64,000 bases of DNA from Flavobacterium reichenbachii (GCF_002217435.1 NZ_MUHF01000001.1:168066-232065); one strand, 5' to 3'; numbered from the stretch's first letter, positions 11,045-19,899 are shown. A program made the numbers and translations. The notes: generated by a model not told the origin, from the sequence alone.

Positions 11045-11052
11045 TACATTTG
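11045..11052 (+). promoter_or_regulatory. -7 promoter box for gcvH
   Basis: TACATTTG matches TAnnTTTG and lies 41 bases before the gcvH ATG at 11094. It overlaps an in-frame GTG at 11052, which argues against that upstream start. No TTG at 17-23 base spacing was found. Confidence 0.55.
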
Positions 11053-11093
11053 TGACACAAATTTTAAATTATCAATTTTTCAAACATACTATT

Positions 11094-11474
11094 ATGAGCA
11101 TACCAGCAAATTTAAAGTACACAAAAGATCATGAATGGGTTAGCATCGAAGGAGATGTGGCAACTGTAGGAATTACTCATTTTGCACAAAAAGAATTAGG
11201 AGATATCGTGTATGTTGAAGTAGAAACTTTAGATCAGACACTTGATAAAGATGAGGTTTTTGGAACAGTTGAAGCTGTAAAAACAGTTTCAGATTTATTC
11301 TTGCCTTTAACAGGAGAAATTATAGCTTTTAATGACAGTTTAGAAAGTGCGCCTGAAACTGTAAATTCAGATCCTTATGGAGCTGGATGGATGATCAAAA
11401 TAAAAATTGCTGATGCATCAGAAATAGATACTCTTTTATCTGACGAAGCTTACAAAGAACTTATCGGTGCCTAA
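11094..11474 (+). CDS. gcvH: Glycine cleavage system H protein
   Basis: A 126-residue lipoyl-carrier protein that shuttles the aminomethyl group between the P, T and L proteins of the glycine cleavage system. It starts [16 protein letters not shown], the normal H-protein N-terminus. The lipoylated lysine lies in the motif [13 protein letters not shown], and [11 protein letters not shown] is the conserved C-terminal strand. A longer reading from a GTG at 11052 would add 14 residues absent from the family and would start inside the promoter box. Its end overlaps the next gene by 8 bases. Confidence 0.95.
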   Translation: MSIPANLKYTKDHEWVSIEGDVATVGITHFAQKELGDIVYVEVETLDQTLDKDEVFGTVEAVKTVSDLFLPLTGEIIAFNDSLESAPETVNSDPYGAGWMIKIKIADASEIDTLLSDEAYKELIGA

Positions 11475-11850
11475 ACAGCTATTATTATGCTGGGCGATTC
11501 TCTGCTCAGGAGTTATTACTTATTTCTGTTTGATAGATTCAAGTAACATTCCCGCAGTAAATTTTCCAAGCATTGATAAAATCGTACATTTTTGTTTTCA
11601 TTTTGGATTTACATTTTCATGGATTTTGTTTTTCAAAAAGGAACTAAAAGGTAAAGAAGCCGATGATTATAAAGCTTATTTGATTTCTTTTATTTTTTCA
11701 GTTTTTTTTGGAATAACGATAGAAATCCTGCAAAGTGTTTTTACTATAACAAGAGCGGCAGATGTGACGGATATTTTAGCAAATACAATTGGAGGTACAG
11801 CAGGTGTTTTTACATGTATAGCCTTTAAGAAGCAGATCGATAAAATATAA
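11467..11850 (+). CDS. VanZ-like membrane protein
   Basis: A 127-residue protein with about four transmembrane helices (residues 5-22, 38-55, 68-88, 103-118). The motif [15 protein letters not shown] near residue 95 is the conserved polar signature of the VanZ-like family (PF04892), whose best-known member affects teicoplanin resistance but whose general role is unknown. The GTG start overlaps the gcvH stop by 8 bases, indicating translational coupling in an sprA-gcvH-vanZ order. A clear hairpin terminator follows. Confidence 0.8.
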   Translation: MPKQLLLCWAILCSGVITYFCLIDSSNIPAVNFPSIDKIVHFCFHFGFTFSWILFFKKELKGKEADDYKAYLISFIFSVFFGITIEILQSVFTITRAADVTDILANTIGGTAGVFTCIAFKKQIDKI

Positions 11851-11857
11851 AATAGAT

Positions 11858-11879
11858 AACCCACTTCGGTGGGTTTTTT
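11858..11879 (+). terminator. Rho-independent terminator after the VanZ-like gene
   Basis: A seven-pair stem AACCCAC/GTGGGTT with a TTCG tetraloop (11858-11875) followed by a run of T. It ends the gcvH-vanZ transcript before deoC. Confidence 0.9.
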
Positions 11880-11931
11880 ATTACAAGAAAATGAAGCTTT
11901 AAAAAGAGTGTTTTTTTTTGAATTTAAAATG

Positions 11932-11939
11932 TACTTTTG
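11932..11939 (+). promoter_or_regulatory. -7 promoter box for deoC
   Basis: TACTTTTG matches TAnnTTTG and lies 26 bases before the deoC ATG, just downstream of the preceding terminator. The nearest upstream TTG is only 11 bases away, so the -33 element is not supported. Confidence 0.55.
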
Positions 11940-11965
11940 TGCCAATTCGATGAAACTTAAAAATT

Positions 11966-12709
11966 ATGAATGTTAAGCCATATCTCGATTCAACTTATTT
12001 AAAAACAGCCCATCAGGCCGGACTTTCGGAAGCAGAAAATACAATTGTGGTAAAAAATGCAATTGAAGAAGCTATTGTCGAAGGTTTTAAGCTCATTATG
12101 ATTCGGCCTGAATATGTTAGTCTGGCTAAAACTATGATTATTAGTGCGGAATCAAAACTGCTTATTGGTACCGTTATTGATTTTCCAGAAGGCAGTTCAA
12201 GTTTAGAGTCTAAAATAAAAGAGGCAGAAGAAGCAATCAAAAACGGAGTTGATGAATTAGACTTTGTTTGTAATTACGAAGCCTTTAAAGACGGATATAC
12301 AGCCTTAGTAAAACAAGAAGTTTTAATAGGAACGCAAATTGGACTTGCAAAAAATAAAACCATAAAATGGATTATTGAAACCGCAGCTTTAAGCGACAAA
12401 GAAATTATACAAATTTCGGCCTTGATTAAAAATGTTGTTTTGTCCAATTTTAGAGAAGACGAATATACTTCTGTTTTTGTAAAATCATCAACTGGATTTT
12501 ATAAAACAGAAAATGATCTGCCAAACGGTGCAACAATTCCCGTTATTTTGATGATGCTTGAAAATGCATCACCACTGCCTGTAAAAGCGGCAGGCGGCGT
12601 AAGATCGTACGAAGATGCAGTAGAAATGATTAATCTAGGTGTTAAACGCATTGGAACTTCGGCAGCAAAAAAAATTGCAGACGGAGAAAATACCACAAAT
12701 CAATATTAA
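11966..12709 (+). CDS. deoC: Deoxyribose-phosphate aldolase
   Basis: A 247-residue class I aldolase that splits 2-deoxyribose 5-phosphate into glyceraldehyde 3-phosphate and acetaldehyde in deoxynucleoside catabolism. The strand LLIGTVIDFPEG, the segment DELDFVCNY, and the Schiff-base lysine motif VFVKSSTGF followed by the glycine-rich phosphate site VKAAGGVRSYEDA are all present. It ends TAATG, so its stop overlaps the start of the next gene by one base; the two are coupled in one transcript. Confidence 0.95.
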   Translation: MNVKPYLDSTYLKTAHQAGLSEAENTIVVKNAIEEAIVEGFKLIMIRPEYVSLAKTMIISAESKLLIGTVIDFPEGSSSLESKIKEAEEAIKNGVDELDFVCNYEAFKDGYTALVKQEVLIGTQIGLAKNKTIKWIIETAALSDKEIIQISALIKNVVLSNFREDEYTSVFVKSSTGFYKTENDLPNGATIPVILMMLENASPLPVKAAGGVRSYEDAVEMINLGVKRIGTSAAKKIADGENTTNQY

Positions 12710-14850
12710 TGAAAACCCAAACTTACGTGAATAAGCTTTTATTATCATTTGCTTTTATTTTATCCTCCTTATTTACTTTTTCGCAGGAAAATGGTAACTC
12801 TTCTATCAAGCCAGGTTTTACAGCAGAACAATTTCCTGTTTTTCCGAATTGCGAAAATTTAAGATCTAAAGATTTAGAAAATTGTTTTTACAGAGAAGTT
12901 CAGAATTTTGTCTATAATAACTTTCAGGTTCCCGAAAATTTAAAGCAAAACAATTATAAAGGTGAAGTTAAAGTGCTTTTTGAAGTTGACCAGGAAGGCG
13001 AGTTTAAAGTAATTTATGTAAATGCTGTAAATGATGAATTATCTAAAGAAGCGACACGTGTGTTTGATAAATTCGATAAAATAAAACCATCTACTTTTAG
13101 CGGAAAACCAACTTATTCAAAATATACAATTTCAATTGATATTCCGTTAAAAAATGCCGATCAACTCGCTGCAGAAGCTTTGGCTGCCGCAGAAATTCTA
13201 AAGCCGGAAGAAAAACCAATGACAGAATTGGATAGTATCGTTTATAAAAAATATACTAATCCTGAATTTCAAAGTCATTTAAATATTCCATTCTCACACA
13301 GTTATTATGCGCAGTTTGATGGAGCAATGAATAAAATTGGCAGTAATAACCATACTGCATCTAAGCCTTTTACTTACACAGAGGTTTCAAAATATTACAA
13401 CTTAAAAGCAGTAAACGAATCGCTTCAGAAAAATGTATCCAGCTGGCTGGGAAGAAAATTCTGGAACGAAAATATGGTTCAGATTCAGGGAGAAGATTAT
13501 TGGTTTACATTAAATCCAATTCTTGATCTGCAAATGGGTAAAGCCTCAGATATTGATGCCTCTTATACGTATGTAAACACACGTGCCTTAAACTTTAGAG
13601 GAGGATTAGGAAAACAGATTAATTTTACCACAACTTTTTTTGAAAGCCAAGGTCGTTTTGCGGGTTATTTTAATAATTATGCAGAATCTATAAAACCATC
13701 AGGAGGAAATCCTGCGATTGTGCCCGGAATCGGAATTGCAAAAAGATTTAAAGAAGATGCTTATGATTTTCCATTGGCAGATGCTAATATTACATTTGCG
13801 CCAAGTAAAATTTTTGATTTGCAGTTAGGATACGGACGAAACTTTATCGGAGATGGATATCGATCTCTGCTTGAAGGTGATGGTGCAAGTCCATATCCTT
13901 ATTTTAAAATTAATACTAATTTTTGGAAAATTAAGTACACAAATACCTATATGTGGCTTAAAGATGTTCGTCCAGATGTTACAGCAGAAAAAACATACGC
14001 AACCAAATTTATGGCCAATCACTATTTGAGCTGGAATGTTTCAAATAGACTTAATTTAGGCTTTTTTGAGTCCGTTGTTTGGTCCAATAGCAACGATAGA
14101 GGATTTGATATTAATTTTGTGAATCCAATTATTTTTTATCGTGCAGTAGAGTTTGGTTCTTCTTCTAAAAGTGGTAATGCTCTTTTGGGAATTACAGGAA
14201 AATATAAATGGAATAATAATATTAATTTGTATACCCAATTCTTAATTGATGAATTTTCTGTTTCTGATATAGGAGCTGGAGAAAAAAGCTGGAAGAACAA
14301 ATTTGGGTATCAAATTGGAGCAAAATACTTCGATGCCTTTAAGGTGAAAGATTTACTTGTTCAGGTAGAATATAACCATGTTAGGCCTTACGTATACTCT
14401 CACAGCGCCGTAATTACAAATTACGGACATAATAATCAGAGCATGGGGCATCAATGGGGAGGTAATTTTGAAGAATTAGTTGTAATCTCGCGTTATCATA
14501 AAGGACGTTATTTTGCCGATGCAAAATTAACTACAGGTACTAGAGGTCTGGATTTTGATACAGCAGCAGACAGCTATAATTATGGAGGAAATATTTATAA
14601 AAGTTACGACGAAAAACGTCCGTACGACAAAGGAGTAAAAGTAGGGCAGGGAAATAAAACGAGTATTTTTATAGCCGATGTTCAGGCTGGATATTTGATT
14701 AATCCTATCACTAATTTAAAATTATTTGGAAGTTTTATCTATAGAAATTTTGATCCTACTCAGGAAACCGCAGCGACTTTTAAGCAAAGTACGACTTGGT
14801 TTTCAATCGGACTCCGTTCGGATATTTTCAATTGGTATTTTGATTACTAG
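12709..14850 (+). CDS. remB: RemB-like gliding motility outer-membrane protein
   Basis: A 713-residue protein with a signal peptide (residues 1-25, ending FTFSQ). Residues about 60-150 look like a TonB C-terminal-type domain (GEVKVLFEVDQEGEF, then SISIDIPL). The remainder (about 190-713) is a beta-barrel rich in aromatic strands and ending WFSIGLRSDIFNWYFDY; it resembles capsule-assembly Wzi-like barrels. In F. johnsoniae, remB lies a few genes after sprA with gcvH, a VanZ-like gene and deoC between, the order seen here, and this supports the name. Its exact role in gliding is not established. The start overlaps the deoC stop. Confidence 0.7.
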   Translation: MKTQTYVNKLLLSFAFILSSLFTFSQENGNSSIKPGFTAEQFPVFPNCENLRSKDLENCFYREVQNFVYNNFQVPENLKQNNYKGEVKVLFEVDQEGEFKVIYVNAVNDELSKEATRVFDKFDKIKPSTFSGKPTYSKYTISIDIPLKNADQLAAEALAAAEILKPEEKPMTELDSIVYKKYTNPEFQSHLNIPFSHSYYAQFDGAMNKIGSNNHTASKPFTYTEVSKYYNLKAVNESLQKNVSSWLGRKFWNENMVQIQGEDYWFTLNPILDLQMGKASDIDASYTYVNTRALNFRGGLGKQINFTTTFFESQGRFAGYFNNYAESIKPSGGNPAIVPGIGIAKRFKEDAYDFPLADANITFAPSKIFDLQLGYGRNFIGDGYRSLLEGDGASPYPYFKINTNFWKIKYTNTYMWLKDVRPDVTAEKTYATKFMANHYLSWNVSNRLNLGFFESVVWSNSNDRGFDINFVNPIIFYRAVEFGSSSKSGNALLGITGKYKWNNNINLYTQFLIDEFSVSDIGAGEKSWKNKFGYQIGAKYFDAFKVKDLLVQVEYNHVRPYVYSHSAVITNYGHNNQSMGHQWGGNFEELVVISRYHKGRYFADAKLTTGTRGLDFDTAADSYNYGGNIYKSYDEKRPYDKGVKVGQGNKTSIFIADVQAGYLINPITNLKLFGSFIYRNFDPTQETAATFKQSTTWFSIGLRSDIFNWYFDY

Positions 14851-14964
14851 TTTTTAATAAGATTTTTCGAAATAATAGTGTTAAAGATTTGCAAGTTCTT
14901 ATTTTGTCGGGGTTTTATTAAAAAAAATCTAATTTTATAGGTCCAGATTCTACAATCTAATTTG

Positions 14965-14972
14965 TACATTTG
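14965..14972 (+). promoter_or_regulatory. -7 promoter box for the ctaB/oxidase cluster
   Basis: TACATTTG (followed by C) is a strong match to TAnnTTTG. It overlaps the in-frame TTG codon at 14970, so translation of ctaB must begin further downstream. Confidence 0.6.
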
Positions 14973-15008
14973 CACCACTCAAAAAAAAATACACAAACAA
15001 CTACCGTA

Positions 15009-15911
15009 TTGGAAGCTGCAAAAAATACATTTTCACTTAAATCAATATTCCTCGATTTCAAAGAAATTACTAAGGCTGGTTTGGCTATTAGTGTATTGTT
15101 CTCGTCGATCGCCGGATATTTGTTAGGTGTTAATGATGAACATCCTTTTAAATGGAGTGTTTTACTGGTTTTAATGATTGGCGGGTATTGCATGGTGGGA
15201 GCTTCAAATGCATTTAATCAGGTAATCGAAAAAGATATCGATTCATTAATGGATCGTACTAAAAACCGTCCGGTTCCTTCAGGGCGTATGTCACCAAAAA
15301 TGGCTTTGTTTGTAGCCAGTCTGCTTACTATTGTTGGTATTGCATTGTTATATACAATCAATGCCAAGTCAGCAATGTTTGCCGCAATTTCAATATTTTT
15401 ATATACAAGCGTTTATACACCTTTAAAAACAGTAACTTCGTTATCGGTTTTTGTGGGTGCTTTTCCGGGTGCAATTCCGTTTATGTTAGGCTGGGTTGCG
15501 GCAACAGGAGAATTTGGTATCGAGGCAGGAACTTTGTTTTTAATTCAGTTTTTCTGGCAGTTTCCGCATTTTTGGTCTATAGGCTGGTTTTTATATGAAG
15601 ATTATGAAAAGGCCGGGATATTTATGCTGCCAACAGGAAAAAAAGATAAAGGAACAGCTTTGCAGGTAATTTTATATACAGTTTGGCTTATTATAGCATC
15701 ATTGCTGCCTTCTTTAGGGTTTACAGGGCAATTATTTATATCGCCAATTGCAGCAATATTAGTGTTTTTATTGGGTTTATGGATGTTGTTTTACGCAGTG
15801 CGTTTGTACAATTTACGAACTGCAAAAGCAGCAAGAACATTAATGCTGGTGAGCGTTTCGTATATTTCGTTACTGCAAATAGTATTTATAGTAGATAAAT
15901 TTTTAAGATAG
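15009..15911 (+). CDS. ctaB: Protoheme IX farnesyltransferase (heme O synthase)
   Basis: A UbiA-family membrane prenyltransferase that converts heme B to heme O for cytochrome oxidase. The first Asp-rich motif is NQVIEKDIDSLMDRTKNRP and the second is YEDYEKAGIFMLP; about nine transmembrane helices are visible. There is no ATG at the N-terminus. I chose the TTG at 15009 (300 residues, L-E-A-A-K-N start) because the only upstream alternative, a TTG at 14970, lies inside the promoter box. It is followed 2 bases later by a COX3 gene and starts the oxidase cluster. Confidence 0.93.
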   Translation: MEAAKNTFSLKSIFLDFKEITKAGLAISVLFSSIAGYLLGVNDEHPFKWSVLLVLMIGGYCMVGASNAFNQVIEKDIDSLMDRTKNRPVPSGRMSPKMALFVASLLTIVGIALLYTINAKSAMFAAISIFLYTSVYTPLKTVTSLSVFVGAFPGAIPFMLGWVAATGEFGIEAGTLFLIQFFWQFPHFWSIGWFLYEDYEKAGIFMLPTGKKDKGTALQVILYTVWLIIASLLPSLGFTGQLFISPIAAILVFLLGLWMLFYAVRLYNLRTAKAARTLMLVSVSYISLLQIVFIVDKFLR

Positions 15912-15913
15912 TT

Positions 15914-16501
15914 ATGGAAATGACAATGACAACAGGTGAACAACAAGTGCAAAAAGAAAAATCAGCAAAACTGATTTTGTTATTTGCAATGGTAAGCATG
16001 ACCATGATGTTTGCCGGACTTACGAGTGCCTTCGTGGTAAGTAAATCAAGAGCTGACTGGTTGAAGAATTTCGAATTACCAACTGCATTTTTTTACAGTA
16101 CAGCTGTGATTATAGGATGTAGTGTTACTTTTTATTTGGCTAAAAAAGCAATTCAAAAAGACAATAGAGCTGCAACTACAGCTTTCCTTTTGGGAACATT
16201 GGCGTTAGGTATTTTATTTGTTGTTTTGCAATTTGTAGGCTTTGGACAAATCATGGAAAGTGGTTATTACATGACGGGTCAAGGCAGCTCAATTACTGCG
16301 ACTTTTCTTTACATAATTGCTTTTGTGCACTTATTACACTTGGCTGGCGGACTAATTTCGCTTTTAATTGTAATTTATAATCATTTTAAACAAAAATACA
16401 ATTCGACTCAAACTCTTGGTATAGAACTAGGTGCAATGTATTGGCACTTTCTAGACTTATTGTGGGTTTTATTATTTTTATTTTTATATTTCTTTAAATA
16501 A
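15914..16501 (+). CDS. Cytochrome c oxidase subunit III (first copy)
   Basis: A 195-residue inner-membrane protein with five predicted helices, including the family's C-terminal pair with FVHLLHLAGGLISLL and YWHFLDLLWVLLFLFLYF. It is the short form of the COX3/CyoC family. Subunit III stabilises the heme-copper core rather than carrying redox centres. It lies 2 bases after ctaB and 42 bases before a longer COX3 paralogue; such tandem pairs are usual in Flavobacteria. Subunits I and II are not in the window. Confidence 0.9.
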   Translation: MEMTMTTGEQQVQKEKSAKLILLFAMVSMTMMFAGLTSAFVVSKSRADWLKNFELPTAFFYSTAVIIGCSVTFYLAKKAIQKDNRAATTAFLLGTLALGILFVVLQFVGFGQIMESGYYMTGQGSSITATFLYIIAFVHLLHLAGGLISLLIVIYNHFKQKYNSTQTLGIELGAMYWHFLDLLWVLLFLFLYFFK

Positions 16502-16511
16502 GAAAAAAACG

Positions 16512-16519
16512 TAAATTTG
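16512..16519 (+). promoter_or_regulatory. Possible internal -7 box before the second COX3
   Basis: TAAATTTG fits TAnnTTTG and lies 24 bases before the ATG at 16544. No -33 TTG was seen. It may be a secondary promoter inside the oxidase operon or a chance match. Confidence 0.3.
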
Positions 16520-16543
16520 GGAACTTTTTAACGAATATCTTTT

Positions 16544-17527
16544 ATGGAAGCGACAGTGACTACTGCAAATAACGAAGAAAAAACTTGGGGAGGCGGCGAC
16601 AATCAGCCATTAGGAGCAAGTTATGGTAAAATGATGATGTGGTTTTTTATCGTATCAGATGCCTTAACATTCTCTGGGTTTTTGGGAGCTTATGGTTTTT
16701 CTAGGTTTAAATTTATTGAAACTTGGCCTTTGGCTGATGAAGTGTTTACTCACTTCCCATTTATGCACGGTGCATCTGCTCCGATGTATTATGTGGCCTT
16801 GATGACTTTTATTTTGATTTTTTCATCTGTAACAATGGTTTTAGCTGTTGATGCTGGTCATCAATTGAAAAAAACAAAAGTTGCATTTTATATGTTCTTA
16901 ACTATTATTGGAGGATTTATTTTCGTGGGCTCTCAAGCTTGGGAATGGAAAAATTTCATTAAAGGAGAGTACGGTGCAGTTGAAACAAAAGGAGGAAGCT
17001 TATTGCAGTTTGTCGATAAAGAAGGTAAAAGAGTAGCGATTGCTGATTTTGCTGTTAAATTGCCAGAACAAAGAGAAGCTTTGACAAGAAACAAAACATC
17101 TTGGTTTATGGAAGATGCAGAAACGTTGTCAACTTATTCTGTTGCTGAAATTCAGGCAGGTTTTAAAGCTCATCCGGAATTATTGATCAGAACTGAAAAG
17201 CTTACTGCTGAAAAGAAAAAAACTGTTTTAAACAGAGCTGAATCTGAAACTCGTTTGCAGGATGCAAGATATGTAGTAGAAGGAGCAAACTTAACTAGAA
17301 ACGAATACGGAAGTAAATTGTTTGCTGATTTCTTTTTCTTTATTACTGGTTTCCACGGATTCCACGTATTCTCTGGAGTTATCATTAACATCATTATTTT
17401 CTTTAATGTGTTATTAGGAACTTACGAAAAAAGAAGAAGCTACGAAATGGTAGAGAAAGTTGGTTTATACTGGCACTTTGTCGATTTAGTTTGGGTATTT
17501 GTATTTACAGTTTTCTACTTAGTTTAA
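16544..17527 (+). CDS. Cytochrome c oxidase subunit III, long form
   Basis: A 327-residue COX3 paralogue. The family core is split: residues about 25-140 carry the first helices (MMMWFFIVSDALTFSGFLG) and residues about 258-327 the last two (FFFITGFHGFHVFSGVI, YWHFVDLVWVFVFTVFYLV). Between them is a hydrophilic segment of about 117 residues (about 141-257), charged and probably helical, between two membrane segments and thus outside the membrane. Bacteroidetes often carry such a second subunit III. The role of the inserted segment is unknown; contact with another respiratory component is a possibility I infer only from its position. Confidence 0.88.
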   Translation: MEATVTTANNEEKTWGGGDNQPLGASYGKMMMWFFIVSDALTFSGFLGAYGFSRFKFIETWPLADEVFTHFPFMHGASAPMYYVALMTFILIFSSVTMVLAVDAGHQLKKTKVAFYMFLTIIGGFIFVGSQAWEWKNFIKGEYGAVETKGGSLLQFVDKEGKRVAIADFAVKLPEQREALTRNKTSWFMEDAETLSTYSVAEIQAGFKAHPELLIRTEKLTAEKKKTVLNRAESETRLQDARYVVEGANLTRNEYGSKLFADFFFFITGFHGFHVFSGVIINIIIFFNVLLGTYEKRRSYEMVEKVGLYWHFVDLVWVFVFTVFYLV

Positions 17528-17545
17528 TTTTAGATTTTAATTATT

Positions 17546-17896
17546 ATGTCACACGAACACGTATCAAATACAAGAAGAATCTGGTTTGTTTTCATCTTAC
17601 TTTCAGTAGTAACTACAGTAGAAGTTATTCTGGGTATTTTTAAACCAGCATCATTAGAATTTAATCATTTTATCGGTTTGAATTTATTGAACTGGATATT
17701 CTATATCTTAACAATTTTCAAAGCATATTATATTGTATGGGCATTCATGCACATGGAAGGTGAGAAAAGCAGCCTTAGATGGTCTGTTGTATCGCCAGTT
17801 ATATTCCTAGTTTTATATTTATTGTTTATTCTGCTTACAGAAGGACATTATATTTATGGGGTTTTTAAAGATTCTACTATTAAATGGAATTTTTAA
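17546..17896 (+). CDS. Cytochrome c oxidase subunit IV-like membrane protein
   Basis: A 116-residue protein with three transmembrane helices (about 12-31, 45-70, 80-102) and the pattern FKAYYIVWAFMHMEGE, typical of the prokaryotic COX4 family (PF03626). It is a small accessory subunit of the aa3-type oxidase, following the long COX3 by 18 bases. A strong terminator follows, ending the ctaB-cox operon. Confidence 0.88.
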   Translation: MSHEHVSNTRRIWFVFILLSVVTTVEVILGIFKPASLEFNHFIGLNLLNWIFYILTIFKAYYIVWAFMHMEGEKSSLRWSVVSPVIFLVLYLLFILLTEGHYIYGVFKDSTIKWNF

Positions 17897-17918
17897 CATG
17901 ATATTAATTCGAAAAGAG

Positions 17919-17942
17919 GCTCCGTTTAACGGAGCTTTTTTT
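17919..17942 (+). terminator. Terminator after the oxidase operon
   Basis: Stem GCTCCGT/ACGGAGC with a 3-base loop (17919-17935) followed by seven T. The T run leads directly into a -7 promoter box for the next gene. Confidence 0.9.
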
Positions 17943-17949
17943 ATTTTTG
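17942..17949 (+). promoter_or_regulatory. -7 promoter box for the SCO gene pair
   Basis: TATTTTTG, a match to TAnnTTTG, begins at the last T of the terminator tract and lies 25 bases before the ATG at 17975. The SCO-DUF420 genes therefore look like a separate transcript from the oxidase genes. Confidence 0.5.
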
Positions 17950-17974
17950 TACTCCAATAACTTCTTCACTAATA

Positions 17975-18616
17975 ATGAAAAAAAATATAGTTCTCTTTTC
18001 GCTTTTTGTTCTTCCAATTGTAGCGTATTTGTTTTTTGCTTCTGGAGTGAATAGTTTTACTAAACTGCCTACAATAACTCCTAAAATTGCTGACTTTGGA
18101 GATTGGAAAAGTTTAAATGGTAAAAAAATTTCGCTGAATAAGAAAATTACTGTTTTAGGTTTTTCGGGATCTCATATTCTAAGCAATCGCGGTAATTACT
18201 TTAATTTAAACGAGAAAATCTACAAACGTTATAACGGTTTTGAAGATCTTCAGTTTGTGGTGCTTTGCCCTTTAGGAACAGAAGCAGAAGCTCAGAAATT
18301 AGTTGATGCACTTGCTCCTTTTACAGATGTCTCAGGATGGAATTTTATTTTTGCTTCGCCTGAAGAGATTAAAACATTTTATAATCAATTGCATTTAAAA
18401 GGAAAGCTAAATGACGACTTAGGAACTTCGAATATTTATATCGTAGATAAAGAAAGAAACCTGAGAGGCAGAAAAGACAAGAAAGATTATAAAGAAGGAT
18501 ATGATATGTTTCATCCATCGGAGCTGAGTAATGAAATGTTAGATGATTTTAAAATTATTCTATATGAATACCGCGCTGCTTTAAAGAAGAATCACAATGC
18601 CACTAAACAACTTTAA
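17975..18616 (+). CDS. Membrane-anchored SCO-like protein lacking the copper cysteines
   Basis: A 213-residue protein with an N-terminal signal anchor (residues 4-25). The remainder resembles a thioredoxin-fold SCO domain: after the strand ITVLGF, where SCO proteins have TxxCPxxCP, this protein has SGSHILSNRG, with no CxxxC. Only one cysteine (VVLCPLG) is present. A canonical SCO protein follows after 12 bases, suggesting a duplication in which this copy lost copper binding. It could act with its neighbour as an oxidase assembly chaperone; that is inference. Flavobacterial homologues are usually annotated only as hypothetical. Confidence 0.7.
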   Translation: MKKNIVLFSLFVLPIVAYLFFASGVNSFTKLPTITPKIADFGDWKSLNGKKISLNKKITVLGFSGSHILSNRGNYFNLNEKIYKRYNGFEDLQFVVLCPLGTEAEAQKLVDALAPFTDVSGWNFIFASPEEIKTFYNQLHLKGKLNDDLGTSNIYIVDKERNLRGRKDKKDYKEGYDMFHPSELSNEMLDDFKIILYEYRAALKKNHNATKQL

Positions 18617-18628
18617 ATTGTATCTATA

Positions 18629-19315
18629 ATGTTTAAAAACAAATCATATATCGGAATTTCTTTTATCATTTTAATTTTTGGAATTTATGCTGTGCCTAAA
18701 ATTGTAGATAGAATTAAAAATGGTGAAGTAGTAAAAGGAAATCGTCTGGATAATGTAGAATCAAAAACTAAATCTGACGGAAAATTAGTTGTAATTGGAA
18801 AAGCACCAAAGTTCGAACTAACCAATCAGGATGGCCTTAAAATATCTAATGAAACTTATAAAGGGAAAGTCTATGTTTTAGAATTTTTCTTTACTACATG
18901 CCCTTCAATCTGTCCAAAAATGAATATGAGTATGCTGGAGATAGAGAAGACCTTTTTTGGAAATCCTAATTTCGGAATCGTTTCTATCACAATTGATCCT
19001 TCTCATGATACGCCGAAAGTTTTAAAAGATCATGCTAAACTACTTGGAGTTAAATCTTCTAATTGGAATTTCCTGACAGGAGATAAAGCAACAATTATGG
19101 ATTTGTCTAACAAAGGATTTAATCTTTATGCTGGTGAGAATGATAAAGTAAGCGGCGGGTTTGAGCACTCTGGATTGTTTGCTTTAATTGATAAAGAGGG
19201 AAATATTCGCTGTAGAAAAGATGAATTTGGAAACCCAAATATCTACTATGACGGATTGGATAAAAAAGGGGTAAGAGACATTCAGGAAGATATTAAAATA
19301 CTATTAGAAGAATAA
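18629..19315 (+). CDS. SCO1/SenC-family copper chaperone
   Basis: A 228-residue protein with an N-terminal membrane anchor (residues 5-23) and a thioredoxin-fold SCO domain facing the periplasm. The copper-binding CxxxC is in FTTCPSICPKMN and the distal histidine in GGFEHSGLFALI. SCO proteins deliver copper to the CuA centre of cytochrome c oxidase subunit II or keep its thiols reduced. It lies between the cysteine-less relative and a DUF420 protein, consistent with oxidase assembly. Confidence 0.92.
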   Translation: MFKNKSYIGISFIILIFGIYAVPKIVDRIKNGEVVKGNRLDNVESKTKSDGKLVVIGKAPKFELTNQDGLKISNETYKGKVYVLEFFFTTCPSICPKMNMSMLEIEKTFFGNPNFGIVSITIDPSHDTPKVLKDHAKLLGVKSSNWNFLTGDKATIMDLSNKGFNLYAGENDKVSGGFEHSGLFALIDKEGNIRCRKDEFGNPNIYYDGLDKKGVRDIQEDIKILLEE

Positions 19316-19317
19316 CA

Positions 19318-19899
19318 ATGGAAGATCATTCATTAGAAAAAAAATACAGTAAGCTTATTATTGCCGTTTCGATTATTATACCAGTTGTCGTAGCGATTTT
19401 ATTTGGTGTTAAACTAAAAGATTTGGGTTTTAATGTAGAACCTTTGTCCTTTTTACCGCCAATTTATGCCACTACAAATGGGATTACCGCAATAGTTTTG
19501 GTTTTGGCGGTAATGGCAATCAAAAAAGGAAATCGCAAGCTCCACGAACGATTAATGACTTTTGCTATTGCTTTATCTCTCGCGTTTTTGGTTATGTATG
19601 TAGCCTATCATATGACTTCAGATTCAACAAAATTTGGTGATTTAAATCATGACGGTATTCTTGATACAGCAGAAAGCGCTAAAATTGGTTCATTGAGATT
19701 AGTGTATTTCATTATTTTGATAACACATATTTTACTTTCAGTAGCAATAATTCCTTTAGTGTTGATTACTTATGTAAGAGCACTTTCTGAAAGATTTGAC
19801 AGACATAGAAAAATAGCCAAAATCACTTTTCCGATTTGGTTATATGTTGCAGTAACTGGAGTTATAGTATTTTTAATGATTTCCCCGTATTATGCTTAA
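19318..19899 (+). CDS. DUF420-family membrane protein
   Basis: A 193-residue protein with five predicted helices (about 13-32, 44-64, 77-97, 130-155, 170-190) matching the DUF420 family (YozB-like). Members commonly sit beside SCO and cytochrome oxidase genes, as here; conserved histidines such as in LHERLMTFAIAL and ITHILLSVA may bind metal or heme, but the function is not known. The ATG follows the SCO stop after 2 bases. Confidence 0.85.
   Translation: MEDHSLEKKYSKLIIAVSIIIPVVVAILFGVKLKDLGFNVEPLSFLPPIYATTNGITAIVLVLAVMAIKKGNRKLHERLMTFAIALSLAFLVMYVAYHMTSDSTKFGDLNHDGILDTAESAKIGSLRLVYFIILITHILLSVAIIPLVLITYVRALSERFDRHRKIAKITFPIWLYVAVTGVIVFLMISPYYA

Noticed and set aside
14970..15008. Upstream TTG start for ctaB
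   Set aside because: The codon is part of the -7 promoter box, so it would not be within the transcript.
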